Shown here piece after piece: positions 1-6,970 of a stretch of 10,519 nucleotides of DNA. The stretch covers positions 1-10,519 of the forward strand of contig QFBU01000042.1 of assembly GCA_003265975.1 (NCBI GenBank), given 5' to 3'. A program made the translations under genes and the position numbers. This stretch comes from Candidatus Marinamargulisbacteria bacterium SCGC AAA071-K20 (GTDB lineage: Bacteria; Margulisbacteria; Marinamargulisbacteria; GCA-2716485; AAA071-K20). Every line of letters starts with the position of its first letter. Position 1 is the first letter of the stretch. Under the pieces are notes generated by a model. It saw nothing but the letters and a program-made list of their open reading frames with translations, was not told where the DNA came from and did no database searches.

Positions 1-3000
1 ATTCATAGTCACAATATTTGCAATCATGCTGCCTGCTAATTCCAAGCTATTTGCTTTTATGTCACCAGATACAGCCAATTCAACCGTTGGGTTTGCTGTT
101 CCAATCCCTACGTTTCCTCCAAGGAAAATAGCAGCATATCGGCCCTCTCCGTTTCCAACATTAACGTCTAGGCCAATAACTTTAGCGTTTGCTCCAGATT
201 TAATACCTAAAGACTTCATATTTATACTCACACCCGTCGCTACTTCAGTCCCTTGAAGGGTATCATTAGTCGAGTCAGATTTAATCTCTAATTCAATACC
301 CGTTAGATTACGATCTAAATGAAAGGGTTTAGCTGCTCCATTTGCGCCATTAATTACCATTTCAATTTTTTGAGAAATAAATGGATCTGTTTTTACTTCA
401 TTCAATGCTTTATAAAAGGTTAAGTTACCCTGAACGTTGGTAGTACCAATTCCAATTATTCCAGTATCTGTAATAACTAGAGTCCCATCTCCAACATTCA
501 TAGTAGTAGCTGTTATTCCGTTAAGTATGGCTGTATTCGCAGAGACGGTCCCTGAGATATCAAGCTCTACCGAAGGAGAGTTTGTTCCAATACCCATATT
601 TCCATTTTTTTGAATAACCATTAATACTTTATTTCCAGAACTAACATGCATGATGTAGTCTGTTAGACCTAGTTCCTCATTTGCTTCAACACTTAGTTGA
701 GCTAGAGGAGTAGCTGTTCCTAGCCCTACATTCCCTGTAGTACTTACAAACAAAGCATGATTACTAACTTGTTTATCTCCAACCCCATCAATATAACTGG
801 AATCAACTCTTAACGCATCGCCTGTTAGCGATGGTCCAATATGTACTCCAGCAAGTGGGTCCGAAACACCAATCCCTACGTTTCCACCTTTAAAAAGTCC
901 TGCGTATTTATATCCACTGGCTTGTACATCATCAATAGTGGTATTTGCTACAACATCACTCACATCTACATATAAACCAACCGCCGTTTCTCCATTAGCT
1001 AGTCGCCCAAAGTCTACACTCCCTTGTGTTTTCTTAGGTGTTGACTCAATAATAATATCTAGCCCCTTTAAGGTCGTTGCTGTATATGAACTACGGTCTT
1101 GTACTGTCATCTTAACTGTTTGAAGAGACGTAGTAGCTGTAATTGAAGAATTTATAGTCGACGAAATTTCATATAAAGCAACTTGATTACCAGTTCCTAT
1201 AATAAATTTATTTAATGCATCATCCCATTGTAAAAGACTATTGTTACTTAAGTTACCGTTAGCATCAATAAATGGAATATAATTTGGGTGACCGTGAAAA
1301 GCGGCTGTTAAGTTTTGTGTAGTCCCACCCGCAATAAGATATAAAAGATCACCTTCACCATCAACAAATAAGGTATTGTACCCTACTCGTGAAGCAGGAT
1401 TCTCACTATTCTGTTTAAGGTAAATAGCTTTCTCAGCAATTAAATTTGCATTAAAAGTAGTGAGTCCCTCAATAGTAAGAACATCAGTTGGAATAATTCT
1501 TAAGGTTCCATTAGCCGTAATAGTACTTACATTTAAAACACCGTTGATTGTTACATCACCTTGAAAATTAGCATCACCAACTACATCTAAACCATATTGA
1601 GGGTTTGTAGTTCCAATACCAACAAAACCTTCTTGTGAAATTCTCATTCGTTCAGCCGGTAAACCTGAAATAGGATCAGAAATAAATGCTAAATGAGAAC
1701 CGCCTCCGCTAGCACGAACAGCCGCAATACCAGACCCCACACTAGATGAAGGAGTCCCAGCATCCGGTACTAGAATTATTCCCACAGCCTGATTAACACC
1801 ATTACTTTTAGTTTGAAGACGTATTGGGTTCCAGGTCTTAGACTTTGTAGCGTCGTAAGGGATTAAAAAACCTTCTGGCACATTTACGATATCTAAAGGA
1901 GCGGTAGGCAATTTAGTTCCAATACCAACAAGCCCATTTGAGTCTACATAGAGCTGTCCATTATTTACATCTAAAGTTGCAGAATTTGTAAGTGTTAAAG
2001 TATCTGTAATATTAAGAGAAAAAGCACGGATGTCTCCCGACACTTCTAAACCAGTTGTAGGAGGCGCAATTCCAATACCTAAAGACTTAGTAAATTGACC
2101 TTTAAAGGCGGTAAAGTCTTGAGACACTATTAATGCTTGAATTTTTGCAAGTTCGTTAACCGTTACAATTCTGGAGTTAAGGGTAGAAAAAGACGCATCA
2201 GGAATTGAAAGCCCGGTACTAATTTCTAACACATTTGCTCTAATTGTTTCTCTAACCACAATGTTATTAACCGTAACGTTATTCATAGACGCTACATCAT
2301 TTACAATTAAAGTATCAAAGGTAGCTCTTGCTGTAATTAGAGCTTGTTCTAAATGTAAATTAGTCGCATGAATGTTACCACTTACATGTAATTCAGCGAG
2401 GGGTTCGTCTGTACCAATCCCTACAAATCCGCCATTAAATAACGCCGCATACCTTACCTCATCTGGGTCAGTAGCAGATTGAACATCTATGTCTAAACCA
2501 ATTACGGTTACTGTAGAGTCTGCCGATTTAAGACCTGTCATATCTACTTTTATACCTCTAACAATTGCCGTTTCACCAATTTGATTACTAGCCCCATTTG
2601 ATTTCATCTTCACGTCAAAACCTGTTAGGTTTTTCAAAAACTCAAAAGACTCACCTAATCCATTACTATTATCTACAGTAATTTCAATTTTTTCAGATAT
2701 AAAATTTTCTGCTAAATTAGAATCAATTGATTTGTGAAATTCTAATTGATTGTTGGGATCTGTTGTTCCAATTCCTATATAACCATTTGAAGAGACAAAA
2801 AAGTTTCCATCTCCAATATTTAATGAAACAGCTCTTAGTCCCTCTGTAATTATCATTGAATTAGCAGAAACAAGACCTACAACCTCAAGTTCTGTAGAAG
2901 GGGAAAGTGTTCCAATTCCAACTCTAGACTTTCCACCTAGATCTTTCTTAGCTGAAAATCCGTTATTGTCTTTGTTAACTAATAACTGAGACACATTTAC

Positions 3001-6000
3001 GCCACTGATATCCACAAAGTTAGCAGACACAACACCATTAACTTCTAGAAGAACTTCGCCTTCAGCTAAAATATCGTTATCGTCATCTGGTGTTGTTGTT
3101 CCAATCCCTACATTTCCACCCAAAAACAAGGCTGCGTATTTAGAAGCTTCAGAATTTTCATCAATTTCTAAATCACTAACATCGACATAAAGTCCAACAG
3201 CACGTGCATTATTAACTAACTTTCCAGTTCCAGCTTGAAGAAACTTAATATCCATTCCTTTAAGTTCAAGAACGCCTTCGTCTTTACCCCAGTCTCTTAA
3301 AATTGACATATTTATTTTTTGACCAGTAAAACCTAGAAGCCCGTTCGTTAGACCTTGATGATCTAATTCAACGTCCAATCCAAGCGCATGTTTGTTAGTC
3401 ATTTCTACGTTAGAACTAACCACTAGCCCATTTCCATCTCTAAAATAATTTCTAATTGAGACATTTGTAGTCCCTGATAATTCTGTATTGTCATGATTCC
3501 AAAACATCGGAACATTACCTATCGTTTCAGCATCTACCCAAAAGGCTAATGGACCACTCCCAGGAGTGAGATCTCTAGATATAGGAGATGAAAGTGTTTT
3601 CGACACACCTTCAGGATCTACATATACAAGGTTATTAGATTGAACAAAAATTTGTCCAGTATGAACGTTAGTTGTGGCAATATCTTGAAACTTAATAATA
3701 TTCGCAAGTAACTCTCCGTCTAAATTAAAATTGTCTCTTAATACTAAGGAATTCACAGAAACATCTCCCACAACTTCTAAGGCTGTTTGAGGATCATTGG
3801 TTCCGATACCTACATTTCCACTCGTGTAATAGATAGTGAGCGCACCCAAATTTGTAGCCCAAGGAGTTTCTTTTGGAGTAAATCTTTCACCATCAATAAA
3901 AAGGTCATTAACAGAAAAGGTACCATCTATAAGTAGGTCAAAAAGTGGATTAATATTTGTTGTAGCTACAGACATATTCCCTGAAATTACAAAGTTTCCG
4001 GATACTTGAAAGTCGCCAATAGGATCATTGGCGCCAATACCAATACCCACACTTTCTGTAGATACTGTAAATATTGCATTTTCTTTGTCTAAACTACCAC
4101 CATCTTGGATCACATAATAAACTCTAGAATTATTAGTAACTAGTCCCATACTATAATAGTCAGTTCCAAGTTGGCTTGATGAATTATAAAGATCAAACGT
4201 TATCACGGGTGGATCTTGCCTAGTATTTCTATTTGAAAGTTCAAGTAGACTATTTGGAGAAGGTGTTCCTATACCAACATAGCCCATCGTACGATAAGTA
4301 TTACCATTCCCTGTATCTGGATCTGAAGGATCTGCCCACGGAGACCCTGAACTTGGTTGTAAAATCACAACAGAGTCTGGATCATCAGGGTCAACCATTA
4401 AAAAGTTAGTAGCTAATATATCACCCTCACCAAGATCAATACCCGCTTGAGGATTATCAACACCTAGACCTATGTTTCCACTTGCCGTAATTACCATAAC
4501 TGGTGTTGGTGAACGATTAGGTGCCATTATTTTCATAATATATCCCGCAGTTTGTTGTGTTTCTATGGTCAACATAGCGTCTGGATTATTCGTTCCAATA
4601 CCTACGTTTCCAGAGGCAATATATAAGGCCGCATTTCCGGGATCTGAACTACCAATACTCATTTTTCCTTCAGTAGTAAAAGCCACTTGAGAATCAGGTT
4701 TACTTGAAGATCCCATCAAGACTAAGTTATGCCCAGGATAATTACGTCGAATTGATAATGCCGATTTTTCAGTATCTGTAGTTCCAATACCTACCCCATT
4801 ATTGGCACGTATTAAAAACTGACCCGGAACAACCGATTCGAAAGGATTAGCAGTAGGCGTATAATCTGCCCACACAAAAGAACCAACAGCGGAACTAGAG
4901 GTTTTAGCATTATGCCCACCTACGAATGAATAATCACCCTCAGCTGAGTTTTCAAATCCACCCACTACCGTTGAGTATTCACCTATGGCTTTGTTTTTAT
5001 ATCCACCAATAACTGAAGAGGCAGTACCAGCAGCTAAGGAGTCAAACCCCATTGCAGTTGAGTAGTCTCCTATATATAAATCGTCCCAATTGCTAGACAA
5101 TACATAACCTGATCTAAAAGCCGCTTTTTTGGGGTAGAAAAACATACGGACGCCTTTGCCTGTTGCAGGTAAAGCATCACCAACTCCAAATCTACCAGTA
5201 ACTAAAAAACCAGCATTTCCACTAACATGTAAGTTAGCTTGGGGATTCTTAAGTCCAACTCCAATTCTGTCTCCACTAAATACAAATACGGGAGTCTCTA
5301 AATCTCCGCCCCTAGAAATTACAAAAGCATCCTCTATTCCGGCATCTACACCAATGGTGTAAAGGTCTTCTTTGTCGATATCAAAAGTAATGGCTACATT
5401 TCCTGTAGCACTTGATATTTCTAACAAGTTTCGTGGAAGCGATGTTCCAATGCCAACATTTCCAGTGTCGTAAAAGATCTGATTAAAGTTACCTTGATTC
5501 CAAAACGATCCTTCGGAGCCTTGATATACAGCTCCATTTATCAAAAAGTTTTTTGCATTAATTGTACCGTCAACCTGGAAATCTTCGGTAGGAGTAGCGG
5601 TCCCCACTCCAATTTTACCGTTTTTGTTTACAACCATGATTGGGTCGCCAAATTCATTTTCAATTTTCAAGAAACTGTCGTTTGTTGCATCTCCAACAAT
5701 ATGAACCTGAGCACTTGGAACTTTAGACGTTCCAATTCCTAATTTACTGTCTTTCCATACAAAGAGGTCGGCATGTTCTATATGGTGATTGTCTCGCCAT
5801 ACAGCCATATGACCTGACTGAGGAGACCCAACAACACGAGCGCCCGTTAAGGATTGAGGCACTCCGTCTGAGGTATATCCAAAGAAATCTCCATTAGCTA
5901 CATTATATTCAATTGTACCGGCTTTAGGATCAATCTGAATTGAAGGGCCTAATTTGATAGCGCCTTTTACATTTAGTCGTTCACTCAAATTAATAGAGGT

Positions 6001-6885
6001 ACCAATACCCAATCGGCCTTCATGAGATCCATCATTAAAATAAATATCTTTTGGCCCCGTAGGCGCTTTATTCCAAGACAATACCTTGTCTAGATAATTT
6101 TCTAATCGGTCACCTTGTCTAAAATATTCTGACGCGTTTACAGTTCCTACAACGTCTAATTCGTATTGAGGATTTGAAGTAGAAATACCAACAAATCCAT
6201 CCGTATAAAAAAGCAAGTTTTCATATTTTGTCCAGGAAAGCTTATTCTGTATTTCTTCACCGTCAATTGTATAGGCAGCTGCATTAATGGTTCCCTGAAC
6301 ATCTAGTGGATACTCAGGAAGTTTTGTTTTGATACCTACTCTACTAAGAGCACTGTCTACAAAAAAGGTATCACCATCTACTACTAAATCTGCATTTATA
6401 TTTACAGTAGTTACAAATTCACCACGAATACTACTCGCAGGAATATTTAATACAGTTTCAGCAACTTTTGCTTGAACAGCATAAGGGGTTGAAGGAATAG
6501 GGAAGAGAGTCGTTAATATTTCGTCGCCGATATAAACTTCTATACGAAAATGAGGATTAGACACATTAAAATGTTTAGGTTCTAAAAGAACGCTCCCGTT
6601 GGTATCACTTTGAATAATAATATTACAATGGCCGTTAGCAAAATGTACATTTTCGTAAAAACGATACCATTTTTCAATAACTTCTTCTGACCCATTTTCA
6701 AATCCAACGATACTAAATCCAACATCATACCCAGAATTAAGGTTAGTAGTGTCTAATCGGCCTCTTTCTTTAGTAGCTAAAATAGCATCAAACATAATAG
6801 TCATAGGCGCATCGGCAAAGGTAAAAGTAGTATACCCAAATAGCATAACAAGTATAATTAACGATTTAATTGTTTTCATTATCAT
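1..6885 (-). CDS. Giant secreted VGIGT-repeat fibre/adhesin-like protein, 3' end beyond the window
   Basis: An uninterrupted minus-strand frame runs from the ATG at 6885 to the left edge: 2295 codons, no stop. The N-terminus is a signal peptide (residues 1-24), then a beta-type domain (about 25-140) ending TPYAVQAK, as seen at the start of many environmental VGIGT-repeat proteins. From about residue 180 on there are roughly 25 motifs of the form NVGIGTxxPxxxLxVxG, separated by several recurring modules and one YadA-head-like stretch (606-675). Only one cysteine was seen (residue 87). ATG 6885 was chosen over in-frame ATGs at 6906, 6900 and 6879 because TGAGG lies 9 bases upstream. The likely role is an extracellular fibre, adhesin or surface-layer component; this is inferred from architecture, as no enzyme motif was recognised. 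A phage-tail-fibre origin of the repeats is possible, but no phage genes are present. The ORF is certain, its function is not. Confidence 0.9.
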   Translation of the reverse strand, partial: MIMKTIKSLIILVMLFGYTTFTFADAPMTIMFDAILATKERGRLDTTNLNSGYDVGFSIVGFENGSEEVIEKWYRFYENVHFANGHCNIIIQSDTNGSVLLEPKHFNVSNPHFRIEVYIGDEILTTLFPIPSTPYAVQAKVAETVLNIPASSIRGEFVTTVNINADLVVDGDTFFVDSALSRVGIKTKLPEYPLDVQGTINAAAYTIDGEEIQNKLSWTKYENLLFYTDGFVGISTSNPQYELDVVGTVNASEYFRQGDRLENYLDKVLSWNKAPTGPKDIYFNDGSHEGRLGIGTSINLSERLNVKGAIKLGPSIQIDPKAGTIEYNVANGDFFGYTSDGVPQSLTGARVVGSPQSGHMAVWRDNHHIEHADLFVWKDSKLGIGTSKVPSAQVHIVGDATNDSFLKIENEFGDPIMVVNKNGKIGVGTATPTEDFQVDGTINAKNFLINGAVYQGSEGSFWNQGNFNQIFYDTGNVGIGTSLPRNLLEISSATGNVAITFDIDKEDLYTIGVDAGIEDAFVISRGGDLETPVFVFSGDRIGVGLKNPQANLHVSGNAGFLVTGRFGVGDALPATGKGVRMFFYPKKAAFRSGYVLSSNWDDLYIGDYSTAMGFDSLAAGTASSVIGGYKNKAIGEYSTVVGGFENSAEGDYSFVGGHNAKTSSSAVGSFVWADYTPTANPFESVVPGQFLIRANNGVGIGTTDTEKSALSIRRNYPGHNLVLMGSSSKPDSQVAFTTEGKMSIGSSDPGNAALYIASGNVGIGTNNPDAMLTIETQQTAGYIMKIMAPNRSPTPVMVITASGNIGLGVDNPQAGIDLGEGDILATNFLMVDPDDPDSVVILQPSSGSPWADPSDPDTGNGNTYRTMGYVGIGTPSPNSLLELSNRNTRQDPPVITFDLYNSSSQLGTDYYSMGLVTNNSRVYYVIQDGGSLDKENAIFTVSTESVGIGIGANDPIGDFQVSGNFVISGNMSVATTNINPLFDLLIDGTFSVNDLFIDGERFTPKETPWATNLGALTIYYTSGNVGIGTNDPQTALEVVGDVSVNSLVLRDNFNLDGELLANIIKFQDIATTNVHTGQIFVQSNNLVYVDPEGVSKTLSSPISRDLTPGSGPLAFWVDAETIGNVPMFWNHDNTELSGTTNVSIRNYFRDGNGLVVSSNVEMTNKHALGLDVELDHQGLTNGLLGFTGQKINMSILRDWGKDEGVLELKGMDIKFLQAGTGKLVNNARAVGLYVDVSDLEIDENSEASKYAALFLGGNVGIGTTTPDDDNDILAEGEVLLEVNGVVSANFVDISGVNVSQLLVNKDNNGFSAKKDLGGKSRVGIGTLSPSTELEVVGLVSANSMIITEGLRAVSLNIGDGNFFVSSNGYIGIGTTDPNNQLEFHKSIDSNLAENFISEKIEITVDNSNGLGESFEFLKNLTGFDVKMKSNGASNQIGETAIVRGIKVDMTGLKSADSTVTVIGLDIDVQSATDPDEVRYAALFNGGFVGIGTDEPLAELHVSGNIHATNLHLEQALITARATFDTLIVNDVASMNNVTVNNIVVRETIRANVLEISTGLSIPDASFSTLNSRIVTVNELAKIQALIVSQDFTAFKGQFTKSLGIGIAPPTTGLEVSGDIRAFSLNITDTLTLTNSATLDVNNGQLYVDSNGLVGIGTKLPTAPLDIVNVPEGFLIPYDATKSKTWNPIRLQTKSNGVNQAVGIILVPDAGTPSSSVGSGIAAVRASGGGSHLAFISDPISGLPAERMRISQEGFVGIGTTNPQYGLDVVGDANFQGDVTINGVLNVSTITANGTLRIIPTDVLTIEGLTTFNANLIAEKAIYLKQNSENPASRVGYNTLFVDGEGDLLYLIAGGTTQNLTAAFHGHPNYIPFIDANGNLSNNSLLQWDDALNKFIIGTGNQVALYEISSTINSSITATTSLQTVKMTVQDRSSYTATTLKGLDIIIESTPKKTQGSVDFGRLANGETAVGLYVDVSDVVANTTIDDVQASGYKYAGLFKGGNVGIGVSDPLAGVHIGPSLTGDALRVDSSYIDGVGDKQVSNHALFVSTTGNVGLGTATPLAQLSVEANEELGLTDYIMHVSSGNKVLMVIQKNGNMGIGTNSPSVELDISGTVSANTAILNGITATTMNVGDGTLVITDTGIIGIGTTNVQGNLTFYKALNEVKTDPFISQKIEMVINGANGAAKPFHLDRNLTGIELEIKSDSTNDTLQGTEVATGVSINMKSLGIKSGANAKVIGLDVNVGNGEGRYAAIFLGGNVGIGTANPTVELAVSGDIKANSLELAGSMIANIVTMN
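97..426 (-). repeat. YAALF-GGNVGIGT module, copy 4
   Basis: Residues about 2154-2263. It contains 'LTFYKALNE', 'SQKIEMVINGANG', 'NLTGIELEIKS', 'AKVIGLDVNVG' and ends 'GRYAAIFLGGNVGIGT'. It pairs with copy 2 and sits at the matching place in the second super-repeat. Confidence 0.75.
865..1200 (-). repeat. YAALF-GGNVGIGT module, copy 3
   Basis: Residues about 1896-2007. It contains 'LQTVKMTVQDRS', 'LKGLDIIIES', 'ETAVGLYVDVSD' and ends 'YKYAGLFKGGNVGIGV'. It is closest to copy 1, sharing 'LKGxDI' and 'AVGLYVDVSD' almost exactly, and has an insertion of several residues around 'TQGSVDFGRLANG'. Confidence 0.75.
1190..1371 (-). repeat. DG-LT-W module, copy 3
   Basis: Reads 'LFVDGEGDLLYLIAGG', 'TQNLTAAFHGHPNYIPFIDA', 'NGNLSNNSLLQWDD' and 'KFIIGTGN'. 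It is more diverged than copies 1 and 2 (F replaces the first W). Together with the following YAALF module it starts the second super-repeat. Confidence 0.55.
2410..2748 (-). repeat. YAALF-GGNVGIGT module, copy 2
   Basis: Residues about 1380-1492. It begins 'QLEFHKSIDS', continues with 'SEKIEITVDN', 'FLKNLTGFDVKMKS' and 'VIGLDIDVQS', and ends 'VRYAALFNGGFVGIGT'. It is closest to copy 4, with which it shares the start ('xLxFxKxxxx'), 'NLTGxxxxxKS' and 'TVIGLD'-type strands. Confidence 0.75.
3097..3420 (-). repeat. YAALF-GGNVGIGT module, copy 1
   Basis: Residues about 1156-1263. Two short beta segments around 'LELKGMDIKF' and 'ARAVGLYVDVSD' lead to 'SKYAALFLGGNVGIGT'. The same order of segments occurs in three other places in this gene. 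The module resembles a stand-alone beta domain inserted between VGIGT motifs; its fold and ligand are unknown. Confidence 0.7.
3472..3639 (-). repeat. DG-LT-W module, copy 2
   Basis: Reads 'LVYVDPEGVSKTLSS', 'RDLTPGSGPLAFWVDAETIG' and 'VPMFWNHDNTELSG'. It has the same order of segments as copy 1 and is placed directly before YAALF module copy 1, as copy 3 is before YAALF module copy 3. Confidence 0.6.
4861..5070 (-). other. YadA/Hep_Hag head-like stretch in the giant protein
   Basis: Residues about 606-675 contain a roughly 14-residue periodicity: GDYSTAMGFDSLAAG, then TASSVIGGYKNKAIG, EYSTVVGGFENSAEG and DYSFVGGHNAKTS, followed by SAVGSFVWADY. This GxxSxxxGxxxxAxG pattern is the left-handed beta-roll repeat of trimeric autotransporter heads (YadA-like). 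It is followed by 'GQFLIRANNGVGIGT', a join often seen in environmental proteins that combine YadA-like rolls with VGIGT repeats. It suggests that this part of the protein is trimeric and adhesive. Confidence 0.75.
5725..5880 (-). repeat. DG-LT-W module, copy 1
   Basis: Reads 'GYTSDGVPQSLTGARV', then 'SGHMAVWRDNHHIEHADLFV', then 'WKDSKLGIGTS'. The pattern (DG, LT, a W/F-D segment, a second W, then a VGIGT-like strand) recurs near 3639 and 1371. It looks like a linker module; its function is unknown. Confidence 0.55.
6180..6345 (-). repeat. W-linker between VGIGT motifs, first of about four copies
   Basis: After VGIKT the protein reads 'INAAAYTIDGEEI', 'LSWTKYENLLFYTDGFVGIS'. Related linkers follow it: 'VNASEYFRQGDRL...LSWNK...IYFND' (about 6160-6000), 'INAKNFLINGAVY...FWNQ...IFYDTGNVGIGT' (about 5585-5445) and 'LFIDGERF...PWATN...IYYTSGNVGIGT' (about 3920-3795). 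The scheme 'A-F-xxG...W...IYY-x-GNVGIGT' is typical of this protein class. Confidence 0.65.
6466..6813 (-). other. N-terminal beta-type domain ahead of the VGIGT repeats
   Basis: Residues about 25-140 carry 'GYDVGFSIVG', 'EKWYRFYENVHFANGHCNII', 'FRIEVYIGDEIL' and end 'IPSTPYAVQAK'. The pattern (a strand describing a quantity, a W/E-rich strand, an xGxF strand, then P-x-S-x-PYAxxA) matches what I know of the N-terminal domain preceding VGIGT arrays in environmental proteins, where the segment often reads like 'LTSVPYALRA'. The comparison is from memory; a profile search would decide it. It also holds the only cysteine seen (residue 87). Confidence 0.55.
6814..6885 (-). other. Signal peptide of the giant protein
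   Basis: Residues 1-24 read MIMKTIKSLIILVMLFGYTT followed by FTFA. There are two lysines in the n-region, a hydrophobic core LIILVMLFGY, and a probable signal peptidase I site after FTFA, before DAP. The protein is therefore expected to leave the cytoplasm by Sec. There is no lipobox cysteine, so a lipoprotein anchor is not supported. Confidence 0.8.
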
Positions 6886-6894
6886 TTTAATTAG

Positions 6895-6899
6895 CCTCA
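6895..6899 (-). promoter_or_regulatory. Ribosome binding site of the giant gene
   Basis: TGAGG lies 9 bases before the ATG at 6885. The in-frame ATGs at 6906 and 6900 have no purine-rich stretch at a proper distance, and 6879 is too far away. This site therefore decides the start and gives the best signal peptide. Confidence 0.65.
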
Positions 6900-6904
6900 T
6901 GTTC

Positions 6905-6931
6905 ATTATATTAAACTTTTACACGCTTCAA
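6905..6931 (-). promoter_or_regulatory. Possible promoter of the giant gene
   Basis: A perfect TATAAT (6910-6905) has TTGAAG (6931-6926) 15 bases upstream, or TTTTGA at 17 bases. Transcription would begin near 6898, leaving a leader of about 14 bases that includes part of the TGAGG. A consensus TTGACA at 6956-6951 has no -10 box at 16-18 bases. The region is AT-rich, so a chance TATAAT is possible. Confidence 0.4.
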
Positions 6932-6970
6932 AAGAATATCGTCTTTTTTTTGTCAAAACTTGCATAGTTT

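Larger units (their letters stand above)
97..6345 (-). repeat. Array of about 25 VGIGT motifs within the giant gene
   Basis: The motif NVGIGTxxPxxxLxVxG and variants (IGIGT, LGIGT, VGLGT, IGVGT, VGIST) recurs with irregular spacing, from about 70 to about 740 bases. On the plus strand it shows as repeated CCAATxCCxACxTTTCC. Plus-strand sites lie near 101, 449, 588, 719, 868, 1610, 1920, 2070, 2419, 2769, 2912, 3100, 3801, 4035, 4270, 4465, 4590, 4659, 4783, 5253, 5449, 5605, 5729, 6003, 6183 and 6330. Each copy is usually followed by a short strand and a 'SGxIxAxxL' segment, giving a beta-rich repeat typical of long fibres. Confidence 0.9.
6886..6970. other. Only intergenic gap (85 bases)
   Basis: AT-rich spacer between the M50 stop (TAG at 6973-6971) and the giant gene. 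It contains the possible promoter and TGAGG described separately. No strong hairpin terminator is visible for the upstream operon; read-through into the giant gene is possible. Confidence 0.6.

Noticed and set aside
101..4610. Regularly recurring 17-base plus-strand sequence that might suggest a CRISPR array or iterons
   Set aside because: Spacing is irregular (about 70 to 740 bases), and all copies are in the same reading frame and encode NVGIGT; they are coding repeats.
1..6885. The region as part of a prophage, because VGIGT repeats and Peptidase_G2-like caps occur in phage fibres
   Set aside because: There are no phage structural, lysis or replication genes; the protein has a Sec signal peptide, and its neighbours are housekeeping genes.
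6930..6947. Inverted repeat AAAAGA-ATATCG-TCTTTT followed by a T run on the plus strand
   Set aside because: The stem is 6 AT-rich pairs, and the T run faces the plus strand where no gene ends. It is too weak to call a terminator.
26..6967. Several short plus-strand open frames of 60-80 codons
   Set aside because: They lie antisense to the giant gene, lack ribosome binding sites, and their proteins (for example repeated 'VPIPTFP') are simply the reverse reading of the VGIGT codons.
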